Positions 34,707 to 44,450 are shown, numbered from the stretch's first letter. The stretch is 64,000 nt of DNA from G963665185 sp963665185 (GCA_963665185.2 CAXXPO010000026.1:62001-126000); one strand, 5' to 3'. Notes: a model not told the origin generated them from the letters alone. Numbers and translations are program-made.

Positions 34707-35892
34707 TCCGGCTCTGCTGGGTGTCTTCGTATTGACAGCCTTTGCGCTGCGGGCCGCCTACCTGATTCTATCCGGGCCGGGCCTTGTTTTCCCCGATGAA
34801 AAAAGGTTTTATGCCCAGATTCAATCCCTGGCTGCTTCCTGGAGTTTTCCACACGGACTCAAAGCGCACGACATGCCCCTGACCGCATTGCTTTTTGCAG
34901 GAATTGTGCGATTGACCGACTGTGGGCTGCTGGGCATCAAATTGTTCCTTTGTGGTTTGTCCGCCTTGACCCTCATTCCGGTGGGTATGATCGCCGGACA
35001 CCTCTACCCGTCGCGTTGGTCCGTTTATCTGGCTTGTATAATGGCCTGCGTATATCCTTTTTTTATCTTTTATTCGCGGCTGCTGCTGTCCGAATCCGTA
35101 TTTTTGTTTTTCCTCACCAGTTTTTTTGCCGCTCTGATGTGTTTGTCCGGGGGGAGCGGGGGAGCTTTATCCGCACTGTTTGCCGGGATGTCTCATCTGG
35201 TCCGCCCCACACTGCTGTATTTTCTTCCGGTGGCCGGAGGTTGGGCGCTTTGGAAGGGAGGCTGGAAGCTTCGGCATGCCGCGTGCGCGCTCCTTGTTTT
35301 TGCTGTGGTGGTGGCTCCGTGGGTGGTGCGCAATGTGTATGTGATGGGAAGCCCAATACTGACGACTGCCAATTCCGGTCATGTTCTTTGGGAGGGAAAC
35401 AACCCCTGGAATCCAGAGGGAGCGACAGCCCAGACTGACTGGGGATACCTGAAGGATGTGCCTGTCGGCTTGGATGAAGTGGGGGTGGACGCCTGGAAAA
35501 GAGAACGGGCCGTGTCGTTCATCAAAGAGAACCCAGTTTTTTTCATGCGGGCCAGCCTGCACAAGTTCGGGCGTTTCTGGAACCCCGTGCCCAACCACCC
35601 CAGTCTGCGCAAGGGCGTGTATTTGTGGGGGTCGCTGCTTTCCTTTGGGCCGGTGTTGTTGCTTTCCCTAGCGGGTTTCTTTGTATTGCGCAGCCAGTGG
35701 GACAACCTGTTGCTGTTGTGGAGTTTTATCGGCTACTATACGCTGTTGCATATGGTCACCATCGGTTCCATACGTTACAGGTTGCCTTTGGAACCGTTGC
35801 TGCTGGCAATGGCTGCCGCCGTACTCGTGCGACTTGCGGAGTATGGGCGGAAGGCTTGGTCTGTACGCTCCCAATTCCCCGGACGGCCGTAG
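34675..35892 (+). CDS. GT39/ArnT-like membrane glycosyltransferase
   Basis: 405 residues with ten or more hydrophobic helices. The first periplasmic loop has the acidic motif 'FPDEKRFYAQIQSLA', as in PMT/ArnT-type GT-C enzymes that use lipid-linked sugars. The target (lipid, protein or glycan) is unknown. The start could be the ATG at 34675 or 34681, both within the end of the GT2 gene. Its stop TAG overlaps the GTG of the flippase-like gene. Confidence 0.82.
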   Translation: MPMFPKNIKVDPALLGVFVLTAFALRAAYLILSGPGLVFPDEKRFYAQIQSLAASWSFPHGLKAHDMPLTALLFAGIVRLTDCGLLGIKLFLCGLSALTLIPVGMIAGHLYPSRWSVYLACIMACVYPFFIFYSRLLLSESVFLFFLTSFFAALMCLSGGSGGALSALFAGMSHLVRPTLLYFLPVAGGWALWKGGWKLRHAACALLVFAVVVAPWVVRNVYVMGSPILTTANSGHVLWEGNNPWNPEGATAQTDWGYLKDVPVGLDEVGVDAWKRERAVSFIKENPVFFMRASLHKFGRFWNPVPNHPSLRKGVYLWGSLLSFGPVLLLSLAGFFVLRSQWDNLLLLWSFIGYYTLLHMVTIGSIRYRLPLEPLLLAMAAAVLVRLAEYGRKAWSVRSQFPGRP

Positions 35893-36854
35893 TGAAAAGA
35901 ATGTTCATGGGAATTACCCGTTTCGGTCTGGCCGGGATTTGCATGGTCTATGCCTTGTGGGGGGTGGACTTTTCCGTGTTGGGCCAGGCCTTGGGACGGT
36001 TCGACCCGATTAAAATCGTCGGGCTGATTGCCTTCAGCGTTGTGGGCTATGTCGTGCTTGGCAATAGAATTCGTTTTTTGGCCTGTCAGCGGGTGACAAC
36101 CTGGACAGGGATGAAGGCCTCGATTTTTGCGCTGGGGGTGAACAATATTTTTCCTGCCAAGCTGGGCGAGGCTGCCAAAGCCTTATATCTTGGACAATAC
36201 TGCTCCATTGGAGCTGCCGGCGGCGTGGGTATTGTTTTTTGGGAGAGGTTTTTTGATCTGAATCTTCTACTTTTTCTTGGCTTGCTGACGACACTCTCCC
36301 TGCATTTGGAATTTGCGACCATTCCCTTTGCATTGGCAATCGGCATGGGCTGGATGTATGTGTATTGCCTGCTCCACCATCCGGGAGTGGTTCAGAGAAT
36401 TCTGTTTTTTTTACCCTTGGGCAGACTGCGGCTGTTCATCGACGATGTGAACATCCATGTTTCAAGGGAGTTCAGCCTGGGATTTTTTTTGAAGCTGGCT
36501 GGGCTGACCAGCCTTGTCTGGTGTCAGTACGTACTTCAGGTAGGAGGAGGATTGGTCTGGATGGGGGAATTGCCTCTCACGCTTGGGCAGACTCTGGCTG
36601 TTTTTTCCATTTCTGCCGTGGGTATGGCTGTTCCGTCATCACCCGGCTCCATCGGAGTGTACGAGGCCAGTTTTATTTTTGCCCTGGGACTGTGCGGCAT
36701 ACCCAAGACTGACTCCCTGGCGGTGGCCCTGGTCATCCACATGATCCAGTATGTGCCCACGACTTTGATCAGCGGCATCATCCTCTGCGACAAACGAATT
36801 TTGCTTTCGGGCCTCTGGAAAAAGAAAGATCACGACATATCGGAGACATTATGA
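35892..36854 (+). CDS. Lysylphosphatidylglycerol synthase TM-region-like (UPF0104) membrane protein
   Basis: 320 residues from the GTG at 35892 (alternative ATG at 35901), with about eight helices. Features include 'FALGVNNIFPAKLGEAAKAL', 'GIVFWERFFDLNLLLFLGLL' and 'AVPSSPGSIGVYEASFIFAL', the P-G-x-x-G-x-x-E signature of the MprF/AglD flippase-like family. It has no aminoacyl-transferase domain. Encoded between the GT-C enzyme and ThiD with overlaps on both sides; lipid or glycolipid flipping is inferred. Confidence 0.8.
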   Translation: MKRMFMGITRFGLAGICMVYALWGVDFSVLGQALGRFDPIKIVGLIAFSVVGYVVLGNRIRFLACQRVTTWTGMKASIFALGVNNIFPAKLGEAAKALYLGQYCSIGAAGGVGIVFWERFFDLNLLLFLGLLTTLSLHLEFATIPFALAIGMGWMYVYCLLHHPGVVQRILFFLPLGRLRLFIDDVNIHVSREFSLGFFLKLAGLTSLVWCQYVLQVGGGLVWMGELPLTLGQTLAVFSISAVGMAVPSSPGSIGVYEASFIFALGLCGIPKTDSLAVALVIHMIQYVPTTLISGIILCDKRILLSGLWKKKDHDISETL

Positions 36855-38251
36855 AACCTCTACCTGCCGTACTAACCATTGCAGGGTCGGATTCCGGCGG
36901 AGGTGCAGGCATTCAGGCCGACCTCAAGACATTCTCCATGCTGGGCACGTACGGTGCCAGCGTTATTACTGCACTGACTGCCCAGAATTCCCTGGGGGTG
37001 AGTGGCATTTCCGCACCAGAACCTGAGTTCGTTGCCCAGCAATTGCGGACTGTACTGGAGGACATCCCCGTAAGGGCGGCTAAGACCGGTATGCTGTTTT
37101 CCGAGGACATCATTCTGGAGTTGGACAGTGTGCTTGATGAATTTTCAGGTCGTTTGGAATTTCCTTTGGTCGTGGATCCTGTCTGCGTGGCCACCAGCGG
37201 CGATGCATTGCTCAAGCCAGATGCCCTGGGTGCGCTCAAGGAACGGATTATTCCCAGGGCCACGTTGCTTACGCCCAATCGGCAGGAAGCCGAGTTGCTC
37301 ACTGGGCGCAAGATCGACCGCCGCGCGGACTGCTTTGATGCCATTTCCCGTTTGTTGGATTTGGGTGCAGGCGCGGTTCTGCTCAAGGGGGGACATTTTG
37401 ACGACTCCCCAGCCATGACCGATTGGTTGGGGATGCCGGGATATGATCCCTTGCCAATGATTCAGCCGCGTGTGGAAACAAATAACACGCACGGCACGGG
37501 CTGTACTCTTTCGGCAGCCATTGCCGCGTTTCTGGCCAAAGACTGCGATATCATCGAGGCTGTGCGCAAGGCGCAGGAGTATTTAAATCTGGCGCTTCGT
37601 ACGTCATTTGCTGTGGGGCATGGTAACGGGCCGGCCAACCACATGGCTCCGCTGCTGGTGCATCAGGGCACGGACCAGGCTTTTGTCCGTCTGGTCGATG
37701 CAGGGCACAGACTTTGTCGGATCCCTGGAGCCGCCAGGCTTGCTGGCCGCCTGGGTATGAATATGGCGGTGTCGCTTCCCGGCGGATGCCGACCGGAACA
37801 TGTTGCCTCGTTGAGTGCGCCCATGGTGGCGTCTGCGGATGGCCGTCTGTTGTCGCCAGGATGTCCATCCATGGGTGCGGACAAACAGACTGCCAGAGCT
37901 CTTTTGGCGGTTCGCGAAATTTTTCATAATATTTTTTGGGGGGTAGCCATACAATGTTTTGTGGGGCAGGAAAATTCCGATTTGCATATGGAAGGTCTGC
38001 TTTCCCTCGAGGTCAATGCCGAAGATGTGATGCCCGGATCGATCAATGCCCACAATTTGGACGACCACTGGATAAGCAGCAATATGACTATGGATTGGAA
38101 TCTGCATAAGGCCGTGGCGGATGCGAACCTGGAAAGGGCGCCACAGAGCGTGCGTGTGATCGGAGGGGCCGGCTGTCCGGATATTTTGTATTTTTTTGCG
38201 GAAAACGAAGATGCACTGCTGCTGATTTGTTCGCAAGTTTGCGGGGAATAG
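36851..38251 (+). CDS. thiD: ThiD (HMP/HMP-P kinase) fused to a ThiN-like C-terminal domain
   Basis: 466 residues. Residues 1-265 are a complete ribokinase-fold ThiD: 'IAGSDSGGGAGIQADLKTFS', 'VVDPVCVATSGDALL', 'LLTPNRQEAELLTG' and the anion hole 'NNTHGTGCTLSAAIAA'. It phosphorylates hydroxymethylpyrimidine (phosphate) for thiamine. The C-terminal 190 residues ('MNMAVSLPGGCRPEHVASLS', 'ARALLAVREIFHNIFWGVAI') resemble, weakly, the ThiN thiamine-phosphate synthase domain fused to ThiD in archaea and some bacteria. Its ATG overlaps the flippase stop. Confidence 0.8.
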   Translation: MKPLPAVLTIAGSDSGGGAGIQADLKTFSMLGTYGASVITALTAQNSLGVSGISAPEPEFVAQQLRTVLEDIPVRAAKTGMLFSEDIILELDSVLDEFSGRLEFPLVVDPVCVATSGDALLKPDALGALKERIIPRATLLTPNRQEAELLTGRKIDRRADCFDAISRLLDLGAGAVLLKGGHFDDSPAMTDWLGMPGYDPLPMIQPRVETNNTHGTGCTLSAAIAAFLAKDCDIIEAVRKAQEYLNLALRTSFAVGHGNGPANHMAPLLVHQGTDQAFVRLVDAGHRLCRIPGAARLAGRLGMNMAVSLPGGCRPEHVASLSAPMVASADGRLLSPGCPSMGADKQTARALLAVREIFHNIFWGVAIQCFVGQENSDLHMEGLLSLEVNAEDVMPGSINAHNLDDHWISSNMTMDWNLHKAVADANLERAPQSVRVIGGAGCPDILYFFAENEDALLLICSQVCGE

Positions 38252-38399
38252 CCGATGTATTTCCACTACTCCCGTTGGCGTCGAGAGTGGACCCGTTCGT
38301 TAGTGTTTTTCTCCAAGGCTTGACATGGGGCGCAGGTCTGTGAAAAAGGCATTGCCTGCATCGTTCTTTGATTTGTGTAATTTTTTTTCTGTACAACAT

Positions 38400-38483
38400 G
38401 CGAGAGTGGCGGAATTGGTAGACGCACTAGACTTAGGATCTAGCGGCCTAGCTGTGGGGGTTCGAGTCCCCCCTCTCGCACCA
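38400..38483 (+). tRNA. tRNA-Leu (anticodon UAG)
   Basis: 84 bases including an encoded CCA. The acceptor stem GCGAGAG / CTCTCGC, D-arm with GGTAGACGC, anticodon stem CTAGA / TCTAG around loop CTTAGGA (anticodon TAG), a short variable arm and T-arm GGGGGTTCGAGTCCCCC all fold. The class II layout fits leucine. Confidence 0.97.
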
Positions 38484-38799
38484 GAATATATATCAAGGAC
38501 CTACGGGATGATGTGAATTTCGTTGGTCGGCAACATTTTTTCTACCCTATCTTCCAATAAGTAAAGAAGTGGCAGCAATTCTGCTGTCAACATGCCTATT
38601 TTTCAATGTTTTTGTTATGCAGTAGAAATGTTAACCTTAATAGCATTTTTCGGATTCATCCTGGTGCCGGGCTTCAATGCCAGACAGCATGACAGGAATG
38701 CCCCCGCCTATAAAAAGCGGAGTTTGTAACCAAAAGAACAAGGCCCCTGCTTAAAAGCAGAGGCCTTGAAGGAGCCTGAAATATTCAGGACACAAAAAA
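38484..38799. other. Gene-free interval between tRNA-Leu and lysA
   Basis: About 315 bases. Apart from the lysA terminator at its right end I see no gene, integrase remnant or tRNA-fragment repeat; the tRNA does not appear to serve as an attachment site here. Confidence 0.6.
38731..38770 (-). terminator. Terminator after lysA
   Basis: CAAGGCC-C-CTGCT and AGCAG-A-GGCCTTG form a 12-bp stem with one mismatch and a TTAA-type loop; on the minus strand a T-rich tract follows. Confidence 0.8.
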
Positions 38800-40044
38800 C
38801 TATGATATTTCCTCCAGGCGCGTCAGGTCCTCGTAGCTTTCGCGTTGCCGGATAACTTTGGCCTGTGTTCCGTCCACCAGAACCTCAGCCGCCCTGGGGC
38901 GGGCATTGTATTGGGACGACATGGAAAATCCGTAGGCTCCAGCTGAAAATGCCGCCAAGTATTCTCCGGGTTCAATTGCAGGCAGTTCACGGTCTCTGGC
39001 CAGAAAATCTGTCGATTCGCAGATTCCCCCCACAATGTCCACGGAAAGCGGCTTGCGTCCATGTTCCACCACTTCTTCGATACGGTGGTAGGAGCCGTAC
39101 AGGGAAGGGCGCACAAGGTCATTCATGGCTGCATCCACAATGACGAAATGTTTAAGCTCGGTTTTCTTATTGTACAACGCCTTGAAGACCAAAATGCCCG
39201 CATTACCTGCAATAACCCGCCCCGGCTCCAGGATAAGCGTCAAAGGCAGGCTTTTCAGCTTTTCTGTCAATGCCTTGCCGAATTCTTCGGGGTGAGGTGG
39301 CTCTTCCTCATTGTATTGGATGCCCAACCCTCCGCCGAGATCCAGGTATTTGATGGCGATACCGGCGTTTCGCAGCTCTTGATAAAAGGCAAGCACCTTG
39401 TCCAGGGCTTCCATGAAGGGTGCCAGGGAAGTGAGCTGCGATCCTATGTGGCAGTCGATCCCGGTCGGAATCAACGCCGGATGTGCATTGGCGAAACGGT
39501 ATGCTTCAAGACTGACATCCATGGCCAGCCCAAACTTATTTTTTTTCATCCCCGTGGAAATATACGGATGCGTCTGAGGATCCACATCAGGATTTATTCG
39601 TACAGCCACATTGGCGGTTTTCCCGCAATCCTGGGCTACGCGGCCAATGGTCTGCATTTCTTCCAAGGATTCCACATTGAATTGCAGAATTTCGGCATTC
39701 AATGCCTGTCGAATCTGCTCTTCTGTCTTGGCTACACCGGAAAAGACAATGCGCTCTCCAGGGATTCCCGCCTTGAGTGCCCGGTACAATTCGCCGCCGG
39801 AAACAATGTCCACGCCTGCGCCCATTTCTCCCAGCAATTTCAGAATGTTCATGTTGCCGTTGGCCTTTGCGGAATAGCACGTCAGATGGCTCACATTGGA
39901 AAAGGCAGAGTCAAAAGCGCTGTAATGTCTGCGAAAGGTTGCTGTGCTGTAGACATACAATGGAGTGCCGTACTCTTGCGCAAGTTTTTCGACATCGACT
40001 TCTTCGGCCAGCAACCGACCGTGTTTGCGTTGAAAATGATTCAT
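38800..40044 (-). CDS. lysA: Diaminopimelate decarboxylase
   Basis: PLP-dependent fold-III enzyme of 414 residues making L-lysine from meso-diaminopimelate. Seen are 'YGTPLYVYSTATFRRHYSAF', the PLP-lysine region 'LTCYSAKANGNMNILKLLGE', 'GIDCHIGSQLTSL', 'YLDLGGGLGI', 'ILEPGRVIAGNAG' and the active-site 'GGICESTDFLA'. The ATG at 40042-40044 has AAAGGAG upstream. Located 16 bases after the lipoprotein gene, so probably co-transcribed from mutS. Confidence 0.96.
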   Translation of the reverse strand: MNHFQRKHGRLLAEEVDVEKLAQEYGTPLYVYSTATFRRHYSAFDSAFSNVSHLTCYSAKANGNMNILKLLGEMGAGVDIVSGGELYRALKAGIPGERIVFSGVAKTEEQIRQALNAEILQFNVESLEEMQTIGRVAQDCGKTANVAVRINPDVDPQTHPYISTGMKKNKFGLAMDVSLEAYRFANAHPALIPTGIDCHIGSQLTSLAPFMEALDKVLAFYQELRNAGIAIKYLDLGGGLGIQYNEEEPPHPEEFGKALTEKLKSLPLTLILEPGRVIAGNAGILVFKALYNKKTELKHFVIVDAAMNDLVRPSLYGSYHRIEEVVEHGRKPLSVDIVGGICESTDFLARDRELPAIEPGEYLAAFSAGAYGFSMSSQYNARPRAAEVLVDGTQAKVIRQRESYEDLTRLEEIS

Positions 40045-40060
40045 CACAGACTCCTTTGTA

Positions 40061-40480
40061 TTATTGAAGCACCCCGGAATCTGCCGGGGGAAGGTTTTCC
40101 ATGGAATTGACGCCAAGCATTCGAAATCTCAAAGATTCCTGTGGTGCAAGACCGCAGTAGCTGATTTGGATCGTGTCGCCAAGCATGCGGATACGTTCGT
40201 CGGAAAGGAAAAAAGCAACACGCTTTTCAGGAAGAAACGGGCAGGTGGGACAACCGTCCTGCTCCAGAAAAAGAACAAAATGATCAAGATTATCCGCGTT
40301 GCCTTGAATAATGGCCTTGAGCAACAAACAGTCCTTTTCGCGTTCAAAGCTTACTTTGGCGAACGTGAAGGCGTCCTGATCGTCTTGGGGTTCCGGCCAG
40401 GCCTTCATGCCACACCCCAAAACGGAAACCAAGCCAGCAAACAACAAAAACACGCTGAGCAGACGAAAGATGGGATTCAT
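40061..40480 (-). CDS. Putative lipoprotein, 139 residues
   Basis: The N-terminus MNPIFRLLSVFLLFAGLVSV is followed by LGC, a good lipobox, with Cys at residue 23 and Gly next. The mature part has a 'CPTCPF' pair and no recognised domain. Its ATG overlaps the mutS stop (ATGA) and lysA follows 16 bases later. A role in outer or inner membrane is inferred from the lipobox only. Confidence 0.75.
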   Translation of the reverse strand: MNPIFRLLSVFLLFAGLVSVLGCGMKAWPEPQDDQDAFTFAKVSFEREKDCLLLKAIIQGNADNLDHFVLFLEQDGCPTCPFLPEKRVAFFLSDERIRMLGDTIQISYCGLAPQESLRFRMLGVNSMENLPPADSGVLQ

Positions 40481-43134
40481 GATGCGTCCAATGATTTTTT
40501 CCATTCATGGATGAGATTCAACGCCTGTAACGGGGTCAACCCGTTTACGTCAAGGGCGTTCAATGCGCTCACCAAAGGGGGTTCCGTTTCAGTCTGTTTT
40601 GTTTCTTTTTGTGGTTTTGGCGCAAAACCTGGCAAAAGCGTCTGCCGGGCAATTACTGCAGCACTGGCATTGCGTGCGTCGCCTCTTGCCGCCTCGAGGT
40701 TGGCCAGTATTTCTTTGGCCCGGCGTACCACATTCTGTGGAACCCCAGCCAGTTTGGCGACTTCTATTCCGTAGCTCTGGTCTGCCGGACCTGGAACCAT
40801 ACGGCGCAAAAAAATAATATCGCCCTTGAATTCCTTGACAGCAATGTTGAAATTACGAATCTGGGGCAGCATTCCTTCCAACGCGGTCAACTCATGATAA
40901 TGGGTGGCAAACAACGTGCGCAACCCATCGTATTTTCCAGCCAATTCTTCTGCCATGGCCCAGGCAAGAGCCAATCCGTCAAAAGTGCTGGTGCCGCGTC
41001 CTATTTCGTCCAGAATGATAAAACTCCGCCGGGTGGCCTGCCGCAGAATACGTGCGGCTTCCATCATTTCCACCATGAATGTGCTTTGCCCCCCAGCCAG
41101 ATTGTCTGACGCACCCACGCGGGAGAATATACGGTCCACGAGACCTATGGACGCCTTGGCGGCAGGCACAAAGGAGCCTATTTGAGCCAGAAGACAGATG
41201 ATTGCCGACTGGCGCAGAACCGTGGATTTGCCAGCCATGTTCGGCCCGGTGATAAGCTGGACCCGGGAGGCATCCCCCATGGCGAGGTCGTTGGGTACAA
41301 AGGTGGCCGCCCCCTGAACGGCTTCCACCACAGGGTGGCGTCCCCCTTTAATGGTCACGTCCAGGCCATCGTGCAGTTCCGGCCGTACCCAGTTGTGCTT
41401 GCGGGCTTTTTCCGCCAACCCCTGCCAGTAGTCAATCTGGGCAATAACATCAGCCATGTACATGAGCCTGGGACGAGCCGTACTGAAATTTTCACGTAAT
41501 TGTTGAAACAGGTCGTACTCAAGTTGTTTGCGTTTCTCTGATGCGCCAAGCAGCCGATCCTCAAGTTCCTTAAGTTCCGGAGTGATGAAACGTTCGCAGT
41601 TGACCAATGTCTGACGGCGGATAAAATGCTCCGGAACCGTTGCCTGGACCGTTTTGGACAGTTCAAAGTAATAACCGAAGACACGATTGAAGCCCAATTT
41701 CAATTTGGGCAGCATATATTCGGCCCGCTCCCGCTCCAGAAGCCTTTGCAGCTTTTGCTCGCCATGTTCTGTCAGTTCCAGCATTTCATCAAGTTCGGCA
41801 TTGAAGCCGGAACGGAACAAGCCGCCTTCCGTGATGCCCGGAGGAGGGGAGTCAACAAAAGAGACTGCCAGGAGATCGCATAAATCATCAAGCATGTCCC
41901 AATTCTGCAAGGCTTGGTTAATGGCGTGCGGTGGGGGGGGCGATTGGGACAATGGAGCCAGGAGTTGGGCGTGCAGGTCGGGCAGGCAGGCCAGGCTGCT
42001 ACGCAAGGCAATGAAGTCCCGCGGGGTGGAACGATTCAAACTGATGCGCGTGGACAACCGTTCCAGATCATACACCGTGTCCAGGGATTTACGGACGGAG
42101 CCGCGCAAGCCGTCATTGTCATACAGCCATTGCACTGCATCCTGCGTACTGCTGATAGGCTTGAGTTCACGCCAAGGATGGCGCAGACGTGTTTCCAGCA
42201 GTCGGGCTCCCATGGGCGTAAGCGTGGCATTGATCACATGCAGCAAAGTTCCCCGTCCAGGGCGCCCGTCCAGGGTGCGGAAAATTTCCAGATTTCGTTC
42301 GGTGACTTCGTCCAGAATGCAAAATTTGCTCAAATTGAGAGGGCGGAAGTGCCCCAGATGCCCAGGGCTTTTTTTCTGCGTCTGTTGCACATATGCCAAA
42401 AGCGCACCACACGCACTTATGAGTTCGGGTTTTCCTTGCAGGTCCAGGGCGTCCAATCCTGCAACGGATTGAACTTTGAGAATGGCGGATTCGCCGAATC
42501 CGGGGTCAAAATAGGGTCGTGCCTGAAGAAAGGTCGCCTTGGATTTCAAATCGCTGAATTGCCTTGGTACGGACGATTCATTTGGGAGAAGAATTTCGCT
42601 GGCATCTATTTTTGCCAGCCATTGCCAGAGGAGAGCTTCGTTACGGTTGTCAAATCCGGTCCATTCACCGGTGGAAAAATCAATCCAGGCCAAAGCACCG
42701 CTCTGCCGCTCGGTGTTATACGTCAAAGCTGCCAGGTAGTTATGTTTCTGGGTTGTCAGGTTGGCATCTTCGACAACCGTTCCCGGCGTGAGTACACGGG
42801 TAACAGCGCGCTTGACCAATCCCTTGGCTTGCTTGGGATCTTCAATTTGGTCGCAGATGGCGACCTTGAAGCCTTTTTCCATCAACTGGGCCAGATAGGC
42901 TTCTGCAGCATGATGCGGAACGCCGCACATGGGAACGGCCGAGTCACTTTTCTTATCCCTGCTGGTCAGGGTGATATTCAAGGCCCGCGCCGCAATTTCC
43001 GCATCCTCGAAAAACATCTCGTAAAAATCGCCCATTCTGTAGAACAGCAGGCAGCCGGGATGCTCCTGCTTGATCTGCAGGTATTGTTCGAGCATGGGAG
43101 TCAATTTTGTCTGTGTTGGATTGGCTGATGACAT
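40477..43134 (-). CDS. mutS: DNA mismatch repair protein MutS
   Basis: 885 residues. Domain I has the mismatch-binding Phe-x-Glu in 'RMGDFYEMFFEDAEIA'; then connector, lever ('DGRPGRGTLLHVINATLTPM') and clamp domains. The ATPase has Walker A 'ITGPNMAGKSTVLRQ', 'QSTFMVEMMEAARILRQATR', Walker B 'FIILDEIGRGTSTFDGLALA' and 'ATHYHELTALE'. Length is normal. It heads a mutS-lipoprotein-lysA transcription unit. Confidence 0.97.
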   Translation of the reverse strand: MSSANPTQTKLTPMLEQYLQIKQEHPGCLLFYRMGDFYEMFFEDAEIAARALNITLTSRDKKSDSAVPMCGVPHHAAEAYLAQLMEKGFKVAICDQIEDPKQAKGLVKRAVTRVLTPGTVVEDANLTTQKHNYLAALTYNTERQSGALAWIDFSTGEWTGFDNRNEALLWQWLAKIDASEILLPNESSVPRQFSDLKSKATFLQARPYFDPGFGESAILKVQSVAGLDALDLQGKPELISACGALLAYVQQTQKKSPGHLGHFRPLNLSKFCILDEVTERNLEIFRTLDGRPGRGTLLHVINATLTPMGARLLETRLRHPWRELKPISSTQDAVQWLYDNDGLRGSVRKSLDTVYDLERLSTRISLNRSTPRDFIALRSSLACLPDLHAQLLAPLSQSPPPPHAINQALQNWDMLDDLCDLLAVSFVDSPPPGITEGGLFRSGFNAELDEMLELTEHGEQKLQRLLERERAEYMLPKLKLGFNRVFGYYFELSKTVQATVPEHFIRRQTLVNCERFITPELKELEDRLLGASEKRKQLEYDLFQQLRENFSTARPRLMYMADVIAQIDYWQGLAEKARKHNWVRPELHDGLDVTIKGGRHPVVEAVQGAATFVPNDLAMGDASRVQLITGPNMAGKSTVLRQSAIICLLAQIGSFVPAAKASIGLVDRIFSRVGASDNLAGGQSTFMVEMMEAARILRQATRRSFIILDEIGRGTSTFDGLALAWAMAEELAGKYDGLRTLFATHYHELTALEGMLPQIRNFNIAVKEFKGDIIFLRRMVPGPADQSYGIEVAKLAGVPQNVVRRAKEILANLEAARGDARNASAAVIARQTLLPGFAPKPQKETKQTETEPPLVSALNALDVNGLTPLQALNLIHEWKKSLDAS

Positions 43135-43257
43135 GGCGATGTGAATACCCGATGCAGACGGAGTTTACCAGTGCCGAGTGACCACAGGATATGCAGAACG
43201 AAAATTCAAATGGAATGAAGAGGGAGGTCGGGGGAAGACCTCATTCAAAAAAAAGTT

Positions 43258-44364
43258 TCAGTCGCTCAGACGCATACGGAACCGGATACTGTGCCATGAA
43301 CTGCATTTGGGGCAGATAAAAAAGGTCTGGTCCCATTTCAGACCGCATATACCGCAAACAAAACGTTTAACGTGGTGGGCACAGCCTATAAGGTAGTGAA
43401 GATGGTTTTCAAAGGTGGGAGAAAGGGTCTGCTCGTCCATGCTGTAGGACAGAAGTTCAAGACGGGCAGCCCAGAAGTCGGGGGAAAGCACCAACGTTTT
43501 TTCAAGTTCCAGCTTGCCTTCCTGAATTTGCCCACAAGCCAGCAAGAGAATCGCCGCGTAGTAATGCAGCAGAATATCATTGGGAAAATCATCGAGCAGG
43601 GAGACCAAGCTCCGTGCCTGTTCCGGGCTGCAGACACCGGTTTGAAAAGATTGTTTTTTGCCATGCTGCAAAAGCAGCTCGAAAAGCAAAAAACGCAGCG
43701 GTGGATCTATATGCGACAGGGCTTTTTCTAATGTTTTCCTGAGCCGATCTGCTGAACCGTCCAGGTCATGGACGAGAAACTGCGACCAGGCTTCAATGGA
43801 AGCAGGATAGACTGCGACAGCTTTTTTCAAGAGCCTTTTGGCTGCAGAAATTTCCCCGATGCTTTTTTTCCCCTTTGCCAAAAGCACCAGATAGTGGGCT
43901 TGTCTTTGTTCATACCCGAGATGTCCACACAGGTCGGCAGCTTTGGCGTAGTCACCGGTTTCCGCTGTCAGCTGACTGAGCTCCTTGATGATAATAGGAT
44001 CATCGCCGGAAATGGTTCTGGCCTGTTCCAGGGCGTTTAAAGCACGATCCATGAGGCCGGCACGACGGAAGTCACGACCCAGTTCGAATATAGCCTTGAC
44101 TTTTATGTCTCGGGGCAACCCGGGGCGGGCAATGAGGTTATTTCGGATATGAACAGCGCGTTCAATTTCTCCCTTGGATCTATAAAGATTCCCCAAGGCG
44201 AGATAAATTTCCACAGCATCGGGGTTGTTTTTGATGACATGGCTGAGTTCACCAATGGCCGCTTGTGTGTCCATGGAAAACGATGATGCGCCTTCTTCCG
44301 TGGGGGAGAGTTCAAGAGGGGTATGTTTGGTCAATGTCTTTTTCAGCCATTCCCATGAACCCAT
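43258..44364 (-). CDS. lapB: LapB-like tetratricopeptide protein with C-terminal zinc ribbon
   Basis: 368 residues: a short N-terminal region, about eight TPR-like helical repeats (e.g. 'DAVEIYLALGNLYRSKGEIE', 'AIFELGRDFRRAGLMDRALN') and a rubredoxin-like C-terminal ribbon with 'FVCGICGLKWDQTFFICPKC'. This is the layout of LapB (YciM), which controls LpxC turnover and lipopolysaccharide assembly. The classical N-terminal membrane helix is not obvious. Directly downstream of a LapA-domain gene, as in E. coli. Start ATG at 44362-44364. Confidence 0.85.
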   Translation of the reverse strand: MGSWEWLKKTLTKHTPLELSPTEEGASSFSMDTQAAIGELSHVIKNNPDAVEIYLALGNLYRSKGEIERAVHIRNNLIARPGLPRDIKVKAIFELGRDFRRAGLMDRALNALEQARTISGDDPIIIKELSQLTAETGDYAKAADLCGHLGYEQRQAHYLVLLAKGKKSIGEISAAKRLLKKAVAVYPASIEAWSQFLVHDLDGSADRLRKTLEKALSHIDPPLRFLLFELLLQHGKKQSFQTGVCSPEQARSLVSLLDDFPNDILLHYYAAILLLACGQIQEGKLELEKTLVLSPDFWAARLELLSYSMDEQTLSPTFENHLHYLIGCAHHVKRFVCGICGLKWDQTFFICPKCSSWHSIRFRMRLSD

Positions 44365-44450
44365 AGTCACTACCTCTCCGGGTGGGAACACAATCCCACC
44401 CGGAAATCATGTTGTAAACGTGTCAGCGAGGTGTTCCACACATTCGAAAC

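Noticed and set aside
36841..36855. TPP riboswitch for the ThiD fusion
   Set aside because: The gene overlaps the preceding stop codon by four bases, leaving no leader for a riboswitch.
38400..38483. tRNA-Leu as an integration site for the accessory region
   Set aside because: No integrase gene, no repeat of the tRNA 3' end, and the accessory genes begin 7 kb away beyond housekeeping genes.
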